Below are positions 24,546-35,387 of a stretch of 64,000 nt of DNA, one piece after another; position 1 is the stretch's first letter, and each line of letters opens with the position of its first letter. The DNA comes from Anastatus disparis (taxonomy: Eukaryota; Arthropoda; Insecta; Hymenoptera; Eupelmidae): positions 1,804,501 to 1,868,500 of the forward strand of contig JAFFSR010000015.1 of assembly GCA_017163975.1 (NCBI GenBank). Direction: 5' to 3'. The position numbers and the translations under genes were made by a program. The notes beneath the pieces are model-generated. The model searched no databases, was not told where the DNA came from, and worked only from the letters and a program-made list of their open reading frames with translations.

Positions 24546-25171
24546 CTAAAATACATGATTAAAAAGAACGAATTCCTATCATATTTTTTCATTAATTTAA
24601 ATAAAATTAAGTGAAACAAATTTTCAATTTATCATGATGATATGATTTGTATTTAAACAATTTAGATGCATATTTGAACTATTAATCCTTTTTTTCAAAT
24701 ATATAAGAAATCAATTTTAATAAGAATTGCAATATAAAAATTTATAAATTGAGGCAATTTTTTTGACTTTGAAATTGGCTAATTTATACATATTAATATA
24801 ATATATTAATAATTTAACCGAGCGACGTTAGGAGCGAGATAAATTAAGCTTGTATGGATAAAAATCAAAGAGAAATTTTAGAGAAGAAAAGATTTTGGTC
24901 AGGTGTTTTATCATTAATTTATTCTATAATTATTAAATTTTATGGAAAACGGTTTTCAGAAGAAATGTTCATATAAGAACAAAAAAATAAACAAAACAAA
25001 ATGATAAAACTAACAAAAATACTTAAGTTTAAAGCTTCAAATGAACAATGTTCAATGAAGAACATTGAACTTTATTTTCATAATGTTTACGTTTTTTATA
25101 TTTTTATGTATTTAAGAAGTGGTAATTTATTAAAATTTTAAGAATGATTATCAATCAGAATTTTTAACTAT
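24546..25171. other. AT-rich non-coding flank
   Basis: No gene seen. Holds the inverted partner (near 24,817) of a word at 9093. It ends in CTAT (25,168-25,171), one copy of the target duplication of gypsy element 2. Confidence 0.5.
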
Positions 25172-25504
25172 TGTTACGTGGGATTCTTGATACGCACTCC
25201 TATGGGGAGTGTGAGGATGTAAAATAATTACAAGAGAATTAATATGAAGTTATCTGTTATTTATTATAAAAGTAATTACAGTGAGAGAGAGACTGATTAC
25301 TACTTCGTTCTAGCGCGTCCGGCGATGGTCTGTTTCTCGTCGTCGTCTAAAACGACGATGTAAGTTGCCCGCGACGAAGTGCCGAATCAGCACTTCGCGC
25401 ATCGTGCGACTCTTGGTCCGGAAACTCGGAGTCGCATTTCTCTGAGTTTCTACCATATTTTATATTTTATATTATAATATACGTACAATATAATGTACGT
25501 AGCA
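25172..25504 (-). repeat. 3' LTR of gypsy element 2
   Basis: 333 bp, matching 51,517-51,849 except for CCG versus CCC near its middle. On its own strand it starts TGCTACGTACATT, carries TATAAAATATAAAATA early and an AATAAA word later, and ends CACGTAACA. Confidence 0.93.
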
Positions 25505-27673
25505 CGTCCGAGGCCGCGAGGCTTCGGCCCCCGAAGCCAAGAACGTACACATGAATACAATAAAAAATATATTAAACTTAAGTCCCTAAAGTGTAATTGG
25601 TACTTTTTTGTGTACCTACACGAGCCGATGCCCGTCCTATCTTACAAAAATTTCTAACTTATTCTATTTGTTTGTGTTAGTGTTGTGTTGTTTGCGTTCT
25701 AATTTATTCTACTGTTTTATTTTTAAATATTTTTTCATTTGAACTAGGAATTTATGATCTCTCTCTTTTTTCCAAAAAGATATATGACATTTATAATAAA
25801 ATGTTTTACAAAATTGTACAAAAATTAAAATGAATTTTAAATAATTAAATAATATAGCTTTAAATACAAAATTCATTATCTTATTTTCTAATGTTAAGAG
25901 ATGTTTCTTCTGAAGATACACGTGCGCATCATGTTGCACTCTTAATAAGATAAGAAACCTTTCACATCACGAAATACATTCTTCCTCGGATGATATTTAA
26001 TTTTATTCTAAAGTGATTTAAAGAACCTTCTACTTGTTTTTGTGTGGGTTTGAAGCGGGATTCGAACGTGGATTCGAACTCCTTTTTTGTTTGTCGAACT
26101 TTTATAATAAAATTTGTACACGATTTTTCAATAATTGTATGATTTATCTGAAACAAAAACTAACTTATTAGTAGAAAAGGGTCCCCCCTCTATTTCTAAC
26201 TGATTAACCGTCATTTATCTATTTATTTTTTGATTTCCTCCTTCCTTATAAAAAAATTTTGTTACTTCTTTTTTTTTATTAAATTGATCACTGATTAATA
26301 TTCTACTGTGTATCCTCAAAGCTGCGTCTTACAAAAAACTTTACTTATTAACTCTATGTGTTCTCTTTGGCGCTTTTGTTTATCTTTTTTTTGTTAACAT
26401 TATCGTTTAAGAAGCGCTGCGTCAACTAGAATATGGCCACGGTTTCGACTACAATCAGCTTGATAATCGCCTTTTTTTTTCTAAAATTTTATTTTGCTAC
26501 CAGTATTTTTTATGCATTATTATTTTAATTTTATAAGCAATGTTATTCAACTCAAAAAACTCATTGGATTTTCATTTTACTTCTTTTTCGAACAAATTTA
26601 TAAAGGATACTTGCGTTCGATTCCCATGGGTTTTTGGAATATGTTCGGTTGTTAAGGTGATATATTTTTTTCAGATCTTAGTCCTTTAGCTAAGTTCTTA
26701 ATAATTTATAATTATTATTAATATTCAACTTCTTTTATCACGAAATTGATAACACATGCATATAATAGTTCACTGTATTTAACAGTCTTTTTTTGCTTTT
26801 TTTTCTTAACTTTTATTTCCAATTTTTTTTTCATGTTTTATTTGATTAAACTATGCATGGCATGTTGCTTTATTTACAACATAGAGAAGGTTATCTTCTC
26901 GTTATAATTTTTATGTACATTTTATTTATTCTTTTTCTTTGAACTCATGCATGTTATTACCTTATTTTTTTTATTCATTGGACTTTTATTTTCCGTAAGG
27001 AGTAAGGGGTGAAAGGATACTCATAGGGAATCTTAGGCGAGATCGTGCATTTCTTTTATAGTTGTTATTATTATTTGAGTTGCCTAACTTTTGCTAATTT
27101 TACAATTTTGTTGATAATAAAAATATTTTAATCACAATTATCCTCAAAAACAATTAGCTAATTTATTATTTTTATTTATTAGTAAAAAACGTTTCTTTTC
27201 TCTTGCGGCCAATTCTTTTGACGCTTTGCTGTACAACTGAATCTTATCTACTAATTATTTTTCTTATTTATTTTTTTGCTTTCATTCAAAAGATATTTGA
27301 TTCTTTTTTTTTTTTCACTAATACAATATTTTGTTGAAACGTCGCACCTTTAAGGATATCTTATTATTCTCATTTCTTAATTTCAACCATTATTATTAAT
27401 TTTCATTTTTTATATATTTTCTATTTTCTTCTGTAAAATAAGCAGTGATCATATGTCGTTCTTTCTTTTTCCTCGTCCGAAGGCTGCGGAAAAAGAAAAA
27501 AAATAAAGCTTTTTGCTATATCTTAATAATTTTAATTGTATTCCTTCAAAAGGAAAGAGGTTTTATGTTATACTAGTTACTCGTTGGTTTTATCTGTTTG
27601 ATTCTATTCACGTTTTTAGCATTATATTATGTTTCGCGTGGTTTATTTTTTCGATTTTAAAAGGCCCGCCGTA
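25505..27673 (-). other. 3' non-coding region of gypsy element 2
   Basis: About 2.2 kb between pol and the 3' LTR with only short, unconvincing frames on either strand. The LTR-proximal part is conserved in the diverged copy at 54,248-54,480, including a GC-rich palindrome (GGCTTCGGGGGCCGAAGCC on the minus strand) just inside the LTR. No integrase or envelope is encoded here. Confidence 0.75.
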
Positions 27674-30600
27674 TTAAACATTGTGTTTCTCTTTTCGCTC
27701 TTGCTTTAATAAATATACGGTTTCTCCTTTACGAAAATTTTTGGTATTTAATTTAACATAATTCTGCAATGGTTCCGAGGACTCGTTATCTAGTAGCTTC
27801 CAAGGTGGTTTCTCGCGCAGCGGCTTTGCATTCTTCACAAGGCAACGCTCGAGCGCATCACTTATCTTATGTGATTGACTCTTTTCTCTTTGCGCCAGTA
27901 AGTCTGTCGTAGGTGTAATAGGAGTACCTGGCTTGTTGATATTATTATCTCGTTGTTCGTTGTCGTTTTCGCTCGACGCTGTACTTTCTTCGTTTTCTTT
28001 ATTATTTTGATGTCTTTTTACTATATTATTTTTCCTTGTATAAAGGTACGGCGTAAAATGCCTTCCTTTTAAATGTAGATGAATAAAATTATTTGAACTA
28101 TTTGCCTTAAAATGGCAATATAGTGTTTCATCATAATCTGTTATAAAATGCACGCATATGTTTTGATTAAATTCACAAGAAAATATAAATACACAATCAA
28201 CATCTGCGTGTCTAGTGCGTGACGTCAAAATAGCTTCTGCTGTCTGCGGGTCTCCGCATGCTCCTAATGATATTGCATCTAATAAAATGTCTTTTAATTC
28301 ATTCGCGGACATTCCTAAATTACATACTTTAATTACTGAGTGAAAAAAGCAATTACCGTCTTTCGGTATATTGTCATCCCTTATCAAATCTAACCAGTAT
28401 TGTGCGCATTCATCACTTGCATCATATACTTCGAATACACCTGCACCATCATTAAAAGAATTACTCCAACTTATTGGTCCATTTTCGTCCTCGTTTTGTG
28501 CCGTTTCTATTATATTCATATGCTTATTTTCTTCGTCAGTTTTTTCTTCTTCTTCAAGGTCTTGCGACTCAGTCTCATCTAAATCATTTTTATCTAGCTC
28601 TACGTCACTCTCATTCTCTTCCTGCTCCATGCTTTCGTCTTGCGACTCAGATTCACTGACGTCATGCTTATCTCTCTCGCTTTCACTCTCACTTATAATT
28701 TCTTTTTCTTGATTTTTATTTGTATCTTGTACCTCAAACTCGTCCTCGAAATATGAACCTTTGTCTGTTTCACTGTCAATAATTACGACTTCAGAACTTA
28801 TTCTTAATGATTTTTTCTCTTTATCTTTTTCTAAGCTTATGTTTGGTAATAATTTGTAGTATTCTCTTGGCATTTGAGGTCGAACTTTTTCTCGTTCATT
28901 AAAATCTGTTTGATTTATTATTTCTTGAGGTACGTCGCCTCTTAGTGCTTCTGCTACTTCTCCTGGAGTTTCTTCCCATATATTTATTTGTACACCTTCT
29001 CTACCATTTATCTCTCGTTCTTGCACATCAACTAAAAATCGAGCACGCATTTTTGTTATTATTTCTGGAATCATATTTAATATACTTCCTCGGCTACTTT
29101 CTTTACTTTGCGAAGTGTGTTGTGAATCATCCTGTGTCTCCTTCTCTTTTACTATTTTGGTGCCGTTGTGTTGAGATGCTTTCGATTTTACATTTATTGT
29201 CTCTAATGGCGATTCTACATCGCAGCTGTTTCCATTATTTTTCAATATACCTTTATTTTTTGATATTTCGCTCGCTGGCTCATACGTATTCTTTTCTTTT
29301 CTTGATGACACTGCATGTGGCTTATCTACTGGTGTACTCGCTGCAAGAATTCCTTCTCGCATGTTTGTGCTTTTTCGCATATATGCGAGCTTACCGTCGT
29401 CTTGTGCTTGACTTATTATATTTTCAGCTTGAATTAATTTTTTCTTTCTATCTGCTTGACTTTTACGTGTTTTTAACGCTTTTTTATTTCGCCTTTTTCT
29501 TTTGTACGCCGATCTTTTCCAAGGGTCTTTCTTTCTTTTTGCATAATTCCAATTTTCTTCAGATCCGGTCATACTATTAATTTCTGACTCGTCACTTGTT
29601 TCTTTAATAAGGATTTTCTTTTTAGGATTATCAGAATTTTCTGAACTTGAATCTTCTTCTTTAGTTTTATTCGCATTTTTATTTATTGCGCGTGTAATCA
29701 AAATTTTTGCTGGCGAACCGCATTCGTTTGCGTTTGGTTCCTGATTTTCTTGCTTATCTGCTAATTGATACATTTCTGCACGTGGTAATTCAGGATTTTC
29801 TTCGCCATCTGCAATTACCGGATTTCTAGACAATGCATCAGCTGCATTATTTTTCCTTCCTGGTCTATATACTACATCAAACGTATATCCTCGTAAAGCT
29901 GCTTTTAATCTGTTGAATCTTAAATCAGGCTTTGTGCTCGTATGAAAATGTTTTAGTGGTTCGTGATCAGTAACTACTGTAAATTTCGTACCGTATAAAT
30001 AAGGCCTAAATTGTTCTTTTCCAAAAACTACTGCCAACAATTCTTTGTCATATACAGTATATCTAAGTTCGCTTCCTTTTAAACATCGTGAGGCATATAC
30101 ACAGGGTCGATCTTCGCCGATTTTTCCTTGGCTTAATATTGCGCCTATTGCATAATCAGACGCATCTGTTGTTACTATAAATGGCTCGCTTAAGTTAGAC
30201 GCGGCCAACACGGGCTCCTCGCATAGCTTCTCACGTAACGTGTCAAATGCTATTTGATGTTCTTCTAACCACAGAAATTTCTCTTTCTTTGAACTTAATT
30301 TATGTAACGGTCTTGCTATGCTTGCAAAATCTTTTATGAATCGACGATAATAACCAACAAAGCCTAAAAATTGCTTTACTTTCTTTTTATTTGATGGTAT
30401 AGGATAATCACGCACTGCTTCTATCTCTTTAGGGTCTGTTTTAATTTGCCCTTTTCTTACTATATGTCCTAATACCTTCGCCTCGCGTCTTAAAAATTGA
30501 CATTTCTTTGGTTCAATAGTCAAGTTTGCCCTTTCAATACGTTTTAAAAATCTCTTAAATCTTACTGCATGCTGTTCTAAATTTTCTGCATGAATTATTA

Positions 30601-32056
30601 CATCGTCTAAATAAATCTCTAATTCTGAACCTTGCAAGCCTTGTAACGCTAGAGCTATTGCTCTGCTAAAGGTCATGGGTGCTTCACATAACCCCATAGC
30701 CATACGCTTGTACTGATATGTACTCGATGGCCCTGAAAACGCAGTTTTATGTGCGTCTTTTGCATCAATTTTCACCTGATAATAGCCGTCTTTAAGGTCT
30801 ACGGCGGTGATATAATTTGCTGACGCTAAATTTTCTAAGATGTCACAAGTTAACGGCAGTGGATAGCAACTTCCCACAGTGATTTCATTTAGTTGGCGAA
30901 AATCTGTCACCAAATGCCAGCGTTTCCTGCCCTGAAGGTCAGGTTTCTTGTTAACTATCCATGCTGGGCTACTATAACTCGACATAGATGGTTCTATAAT
31001 ATCTTTTTTCAGTAACTTCTCTATTTCTTGCTGCATAATATTTTTTAATGCTATCGGATATCTGTATGGTTTCACACGTATTGGCTCCTCATGAGTCGTT
31101 TTTATTTTATGTGTTAAAATATTTGTTGCTGGGAGCAACTCATCGTCTAGACCGAAAACGAAGGGGTTCTCGGATATCAACTCTCTGACGTGCATTTTTT
31201 CTTCTTCGTTCAAATCTTCCAAGTCTAAAATACTCATTATTTTTTCAACTCTTTCTTTTATTTCACATGGAGTTTTATTTGCCATGCATCTGTCTACGTA
31301 TTTTATTTTAACATCAGCACTTTCTTTCTCTGAATTTTGTTGCGCGTACTCCGACATTGCGCGTCTAACTTTTTTGCAATCGAAAACTTCGTTTCCTTCG
31401 TGGTTGCCGTCCCCACCGGCATAAAAATTATTATCTTCTTTAATAACCTCGCATGAAAAAATTTCTACCTCTGGAGTCGGAATTTCAATATTTTTATGAT
31501 TCGTATTTATACATATTGCATACGCTCTACCATTTTTATTTTCTGTAATAAAATTTCCGAATAATATTCCAGGCCCTAAATTTTGAAGTGGCACCCAGCC
31601 TACTTCTACATCATTATTTATAACTTTTGCAGCAATAACGCGTCTCATTCTTGCGGGAATTTCCACTGTTTCCACCCGTTCAAAGGGAATCGATAATTTT
31701 ACAAAATCAATGCACTTATGTACGGCATTTATATGTCCGTTGTGCTCACTAATAGTTTCCCAGCCTAGTAGCCCATCTGTTTTTACAGGAAAGCTATCTG
31801 GGACAATATGGACCTCACACTGCAGTCCTTGAAGAGTCATATCTGCTCTTCCTAACGTATACATTTCTCCTGGTACGACGCCTATAATCTCTAAAATATG
31901 CTGCTTATCTATACTTGTATTTTCCTTTATACATTTGGCCTTTATTACGGAAATATCTGCTCCTGAATCAACATAAAATCTTGCATTATTTTCTTTTAAA
32001 TTCCGACTTTCCAGTTTAACAATAGGCGGATTACGCCCTGCGCACGCGAGTTTCAT
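27674..32056 (-). CDS. pol: Pol of gypsy element 2: protease, RT, RNase H, OTU protease; no integrase
   Basis: A single open frame of 1460 codons from the internal ATG; the frame is open further upstream and overlaps gag. Order: aspartic protease with VDSGADISV (Asp30) and LLGWETI; RT with FSRAIALALQG and active site YLDD (482-485); RNase H with TTDASDYAIGAILSQG and NNAADALSRN. Next come about 470 residues of charged, low-complexity linker with a very basic patch (KRKKDPWKRSAYKRKRRNKK) and an E/S/D-rich tract. An OTU cysteine-protease domain follows (about 1225-1340), with KDGNCFFHSV (Cys1236) and GRHFTPY (His1333), the expected catalytic pair about 97 residues apart. No HHCC or DDE integrase signature occurs. 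The last residues (FRKGETVYLL) faintly recall an integrase C-terminal fold, which is speculative. Confidence 0.92.
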   Translation of the reverse strand: MKLACAGRNPPIVKLESRNLKENNARFYVDSGADISVIKAKCIKENTSIDKQHILEIIGVVPGEMYTLGRADMTLQGLQCEVHIVPDSFPVKTDGLLGWETISEHNGHINAVHKCIDFVKLSIPFERVETVEIPARMRRVIAAKVINNDVEVGWVPLQNLGPGILFGNFITENKNGRAYAICINTNHKNIEIPTPEVEIFSCEVIKEDNNFYAGGDGNHEGNEVFDCKKVRRAMSEYAQQNSEKESADVKIKYVDRCMANKTPCEIKERVEKIMSILDLEDLNEEEKMHVRELISENPFVFGLDDELLPATNILTHKIKTTHEEPIRVKPYRYPIALKNIMQQEIEKLLKKDIIEPSMSSYSSPAWIVNKKPDLQGRKRWHLVTDFRQLNEITVGSCYPLPLTCDILENLASANYITAVDLKDGYYQVKIDAKDAHKTAFSGPSSTYQYKRMAMGLCEAPMTFSRAIALALQGLQGSELEIYLDDVIIHAENLEQHAVRFKRFLKRIERANLTIEPKKCQFLRREAKVLGHIVRKGQIKTDPKEIEAVRDYPIPSNKKKVKQFLGFVGYYRRFIKDFASIARPLHKLSSKKEKFLWLEEHQIAFDTLREKLCEEPVLAASNLSEPFIVTTDASDYAIGAILSQGKIGEDRPCVYASRCLKGSELRYTVYDKELLAVVFGKEQFRPYLYGTKFTVVTDHEPLKHFHTSTKPDLRFNRLKAALRGYTFDVVYRPGRKNNAADALSRNPVIADGEENPELPRAEMYQLADKQENQEPNANECGSPAKILITRAINKNANKTKEEDSSSENSDNPKKKILIKETSDESEINSMTGSEENWNYAKRKKDPWKRSAYKRKRRNKKALKTRKSQADRKKKLIQAENIISQAQDDGKLAYMRKSTNMREGILAASTPVDKPHAVSSRKEKNTYEPASEISKNKGILKNNGNSCDVESPLETINVKSKASQHNGTKIVKEKETQDDSQHTSQSKESSRGSILNMIPEIITKMRARFLVDVQEREINGREGVQINIWEETPGEVAEALRGDVPQEIINQTDFNEREKVRPQMPREYYKLLPNISLEKDKEKKSLRISSEVVIIDSETDKGSYFEDEFEVQDTNKNQEKEIISESESERDKHDVSESESQDESMEQEENESDVELDKNDLDETESQDLEEEEKTDEENKHMNIIETAQNEDENGPISWSNSFNDGAGVFEVYDASDECAQYWLDLIRDDNIPKDGNCFFHSVIKVCNLGMSANELKDILLDAISLGACGDPQTAEAILTSRTRHADVDCVFIFSCEFNQNICVHFITDYDETLYCHFKANSSNNFIHLHLKGRHFTPYLYTRKNNIVKRHQNNKENEESTASSENDNEQRDNNINKPGTPITPTTDLLAQREKSQSHKISDALERCLVKNAKPLREKPPWKLLDNESSEPLQNYVKLNTKNFRKGETVYLLKQERKEKHNV

Positions 32057-32121
32057 GTTTATTGTGCGTCTAATTTTTACATGCTTATTATTATTATTTA
32101 ATATATACTGATCATTATTAA

Positions 32122-32945
32122 TTAATTCCTGCCCGGCGCCTGAGGATTGCGGCGGACATCCTGCGAGTTTAAAGGCTCGTTTATTTTATCACTTTGATTA
32201 TTTTCATTTATCTTTGTGTTTGAGTCCCGCTCTCTATCCGGGCCGCGCGTTTGATTCTCGTTCCTGTTATATTGATATCTCTCACGACTGTTGTCTCTAC
32301 TACGACCTCTATTAAAACCTATATCATTTCTATTATCGTTACGTGCATAATTATTATAACGCGGCGGTCCTTGCGCATTATAATTATATTCATTATTGCG
32401 TGAGTCATAGTTTCTGTTTCTATTGAACCCACTGTTAAATCTGCTATAATTATTTCTGTAATTACTATTAGCATTCACATTGTTATAATTATTATTAGAA
32501 TTATTTCTGCCATAATTATTATCAAAATTTCTAATGTAACTATTACTATCAAAATTTCTATTGTAATTATTATTATTGAAATTTTTATAGTAATTATCAT
32601 CATTGAAATTACTTCTGCTATGATTGCCTCGCGGACCGTTCGTATAATTTTCATTATCGTTTGGCTGTTTTCTTTTACTATTATTAACATTTTGCGAATT
32701 ATTTTTATTTTGTGCATGAATAATACCATTTTCGGCATCATTTCTTAGTGTTTGACACTCTGCCGTCGCGTGCCCCATCTTATCGCAATAAGCGCATTGT
32801 ATTTTATCATATTTCTTCTTAATGCACGCGCCTTCTTTATGGCCTTCTTTATCACAATAGCTACATTTAACTGCACTTGTATCTGTTTCCATTTTTACAG
32901 GCGTAGCTTGCATTGCTTTTATTTGTGCTTCATGCACTTTATTTG
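32122..32945 (-). CDS. gag: Gag of gypsy element 2, nucleocapsid half (downstream of the Polinton)
   Basis: 271 codons, continuing in the frame of the gag half at 49,188-50,520. It has two CCHC zinc knuckles, CSYCDKEGHKEGAC and CAYCDKMGHATAEC, then a long Asn/Tyr/Arg-rich tail (NNNYNRNF-type repeats) typical of RNA-binding disordered regions. Its apparent start is not a true start; it is the Polinton insertion point. The stop (32,122-32,124) lies 43 bases past the slippery site into pol. Confidence 0.88.
32158..32173 (-). promoter_or_regulatory. -1 programmed frameshift site between gag and pol
   Basis: On the minus strand TTTAAAC (+ strand 32,167-32,173) is in the X-XXY-YYZ phase of the gag frame. 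A -1 slip leads into a frame that stays open to the pol ATG and through pol. A stem candidate, AGGAT pairing with ATCCT around a 10-base GC-rich loop, starts about five bases downstream. This is the classic arrangement for making a Gag-Pol fusion at low rate. Confidence 0.8.
32940..32945. repeat. Polinton target-site duplication, left copy
   Basis: TATTTG, matched exactly at 49,188-49,193. A 6 bp duplication is the known hallmark of Polinton integration. Confidence 0.92.
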
Positions 32946-33013
32946 AGTAGATAAGCTATAGGCATACTGGCTCAGGTTCCTTCTGGATCACCCCCTCTCT
33001 CCTCAAAGTGATC
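32946..33013 (+). repeat. Polinton terminal inverted repeat, left
   Basis: 68 bp, the reverse complement of 49,120-49,187 apart from CTGGCTCAGG versus CTGGATCAGG. Confidence 0.92.
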
Positions 33014-33014
33014 T

Positions 33015-33370
33015 AGAATGTAATGTGTGCATAAGCCCATAAGAGTATCCCCTTCTTCGAGTGATTTTTTGAATTTTGGTTTTTATTTACGCCCACCCTT
33101 TCCTGCTCCATGTGATCGAGAATGTAATGTGTGTATAAGCCCATAAGAGTATCCCTTTCTTCGAGTGATTTTTTGAATTTTGGTTTTTATTTACGCCCAC
33201 CCTTCCCTACTCCGTGTGATCGAGAATCCGATGTGTGTATAAGCACATAAGAGTATCCCCTTCTCCGTGTGATTTTTTGAATTTCAGTATTTTGTTCACG
33301 CCCACCCTTCCCTACTCCATGTGATTTAGAATCCAATATGTGTATAAACCCATAAGAGTTACCTTTTATT
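33015..33370. repeat. About 105 bp tandem repeat, 3.3 units, inside left end of Polinton
   Basis: Units start at about 33,019, 33,125, 33,229 and 33,338, each with ATGTGTGTATAAGCCCATAA, then GAGTATCCC, then TGATTTTTTGAATTT, then TTACGCCCACCC. Non-coding; position just inside the terminal repeat suggests a structural or replication role, which is inference. Confidence 0.8.
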
Positions 33371-33824
33371 GTTTGATTTGTAGGTGGCCCCATACCGTAG
33401 GGAGTCCCAAGATGTTTTTTTCTTTTGAAAGATTAATGTTTACGATTGCATGTTTTCCTTTTTTTCATCTCTATGACTTTTTTTTCTTTAAGCCACCTTC
33501 TTTCGATCGATAGATATTTTTCCTTTGGTCAAGGAATATTTTTCCTTATCTTTTACAAATAAGAGTTCTCCTTTTTTTTAAACAAGTTGAAAAAAGATAG
33601 CTGACCCTTATAATAAATTTTTTTCTCAAAAAAGATTTTCTTTCAAAAAGATAAAGACAGTATTATATCTTAAAGGTTGCATGATTCATTATTTTCATGC
33701 ACCTGCGACTCAAAAAAGAACACACAGAGTGTACTGCATTAAGAGAAAGGACATTCTTTTCCTTCTCTCCTAAAAGCAGGTTAATTATTGTGCAACGTTC
33801 AAGAAAATGCATAGTGGGCAGCGC

Positions 33825-34092
33825 TACAAAAAAAGACTCTCCATCCGCCGAAAAAACTTTATGTTTGCTAGTGACCCTTTCGCTTCCCCGCAGCGCCACT
33901 TAGTCGGCGCAATCAGTGTGCTGAAAATGGACTCTGATTACTCCAATAATCTTAATGCAAAGACTCTCCATCCACAGAAAAATTTTACGTTTGCTAGTGA
34001 CCCTTTCTCTTTCGCTTCCCCGCAGCGCCACTTAGTCGGTACAGTCAGTGTGCCAAAAACGGACTCTGATTGCTCCGATAATCTTAATGCAA
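33825..34092. repeat. About 130 bp tandem duplication in Polinton
   Basis: GACTCTCCATCC...GCTAGTGACCC...TTCCCCGCAGCGCCACTTAG...GGACTCTGATT occurs at about 33,834-33,960 and again at about 33,961-34,090. Confidence 0.75.
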
Positions 34093-34790
34093 TCGGCGCT
34101 TTACGCAATGCTGAAGGATACATGCGGCGCCTAATGTCTTTGGGTGCAGGTATACACAGAAAACCCTCGGTCTCGTCATTGTTTTACCACTGCATGTTTT
34201 TTTCTTCATCTCTATGACAGTTTCTTTAACCCACATGCTTCTGATCGATAGATATTTTCCCTTTGGTCACTTTCACATTACTTTACTATTCAAAGTCACT
34301 TTCTGCTTGTTCCGATGATCTTAATGCAATCGGCGCTTTACGCAACGCTGAAGGATACATGCGGCGCCTAATGTCTTTGAGTGCAGGTATACACAAAAAA
34401 CCCTCGGTCTCGTCATTGTTTACCACTGCATGTTTTTTCTTTTTCATCTCTATGACAGTTTATTCAACCCACATGCTTCTGATCGATAGATATTTTCCCT
34501 TTGGTCACTTTCACATTACTTTACTATTCAAAGTCACTTTCTGCTTGTTCTGATAATCTTAATGCAATCGGTGCTTTACGCAACGCTGAAGGATACATGT
34601 GGCGCCTAATGTCTTTGAGTGCAGGTATACACAGAAAACCCTCGGTCTCGTCATTGTTTTACCACTGCATGTTTTTTTCTTTTTCATCTTTATGACAGTT
34701 TCTTTAACCCACATGCTTCTGATGGATAGATATTGTCCCTTTGGTCACTTTCACATTACTTTACTATTTAAAGTCACTTGTTTTCATTTT
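34076..34790. repeat. About 237 bp tandem repeat, three units, in Polinton
   Basis: Unit starts at about 34,076, 34,314 and 34,551 with GATAATCTTAATGCAATCGG. Each includes GAAGGATACATG, CCTCGGTCTCGTCATTG and CACATGCTTCTGAT. Units are over 90% alike by eye, so the array is recent. Frames in it are not genes. Confidence 0.85.
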
Positions 34791-35226
34791 GTTGGAAAGA
34801 GACCTTTTTTTTCCTTTTCGTAAAAATATGTTTTCTTTTACTGAGAAAAGAAACTTTTTTTTGGTTTTCATGTTTATAATCTTACAATCTTTTTTCTTTC
34901 AAAATTGAAACTTTTATTGTGTCCATTCTATATCCATGTATTAAGTTAAAATAAGGTTATTAGTGAATTTTTTTATTACAGAAAAGGTTTTCTTGACAGG
35001 TTTATATTTTTGAAAGTCACCACTTATCTTATTTTATCTTTTTTTTTTTTTTTAAGAAAAAAGGTCTTTTACTCTTTTCCTAAAACGATATATCGGTCAT
35101 TTAATTTTGAAAACGAAGCCCTTTGCGAATGCATTCTTTTTAGATAGAAAAGAGGGCGTGGAAAATACTTGGAGGATTGTCAAAAAATTTTTTCCGCAGG
35201 TAGGTAATTTTTGTAAATTTTTTTTG
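34791..35226. other. T-rich non-coding segment of Polinton
   Basis: No gene; long T runs lead into the promoter at 35,227. Confidence 0.6.
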
Positions 35227-35264
35227 TATAAATACTGTGCTGCATGCAATGTTCAGTATTCAGT
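35227..35264 (+). promoter_or_regulatory. Core promoter of the spliced Polinton gene
   Basis: TATAAATA (35,227-35,234) with arthropod initiators TCAGT at 35,253-35,257 and 35,260-35,264. The initiator A is 28 and 35 bases after the start of the TATA box, the normal RNA polymerase II spacing. Confidence 0.65.
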
Positions 35265-35387
35265 CTCTCAAGCTTCCTAAAGCAAGATTGAAAAATTTAA
35301 GTTTCGATTTAAATCGTATTTAAAAAAATAAAAAATGGCAAACGGAAAAAAAACCAAGAAAACAAAACTAGTGCGAGCCTCAAAATA

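Noticed and set aside
28945..29580. 211-codon plus-strand frame
   Set aside because: Lies opposite the well-supported pol-OTU gene and has only Leu/Phe-rich shadow composition.
33807..34823. Overlapping plus-strand frames of 70-136 codons
   Set aside because: They repeat with the 237 bp and 130 bp tandem arrays and carry no domain.
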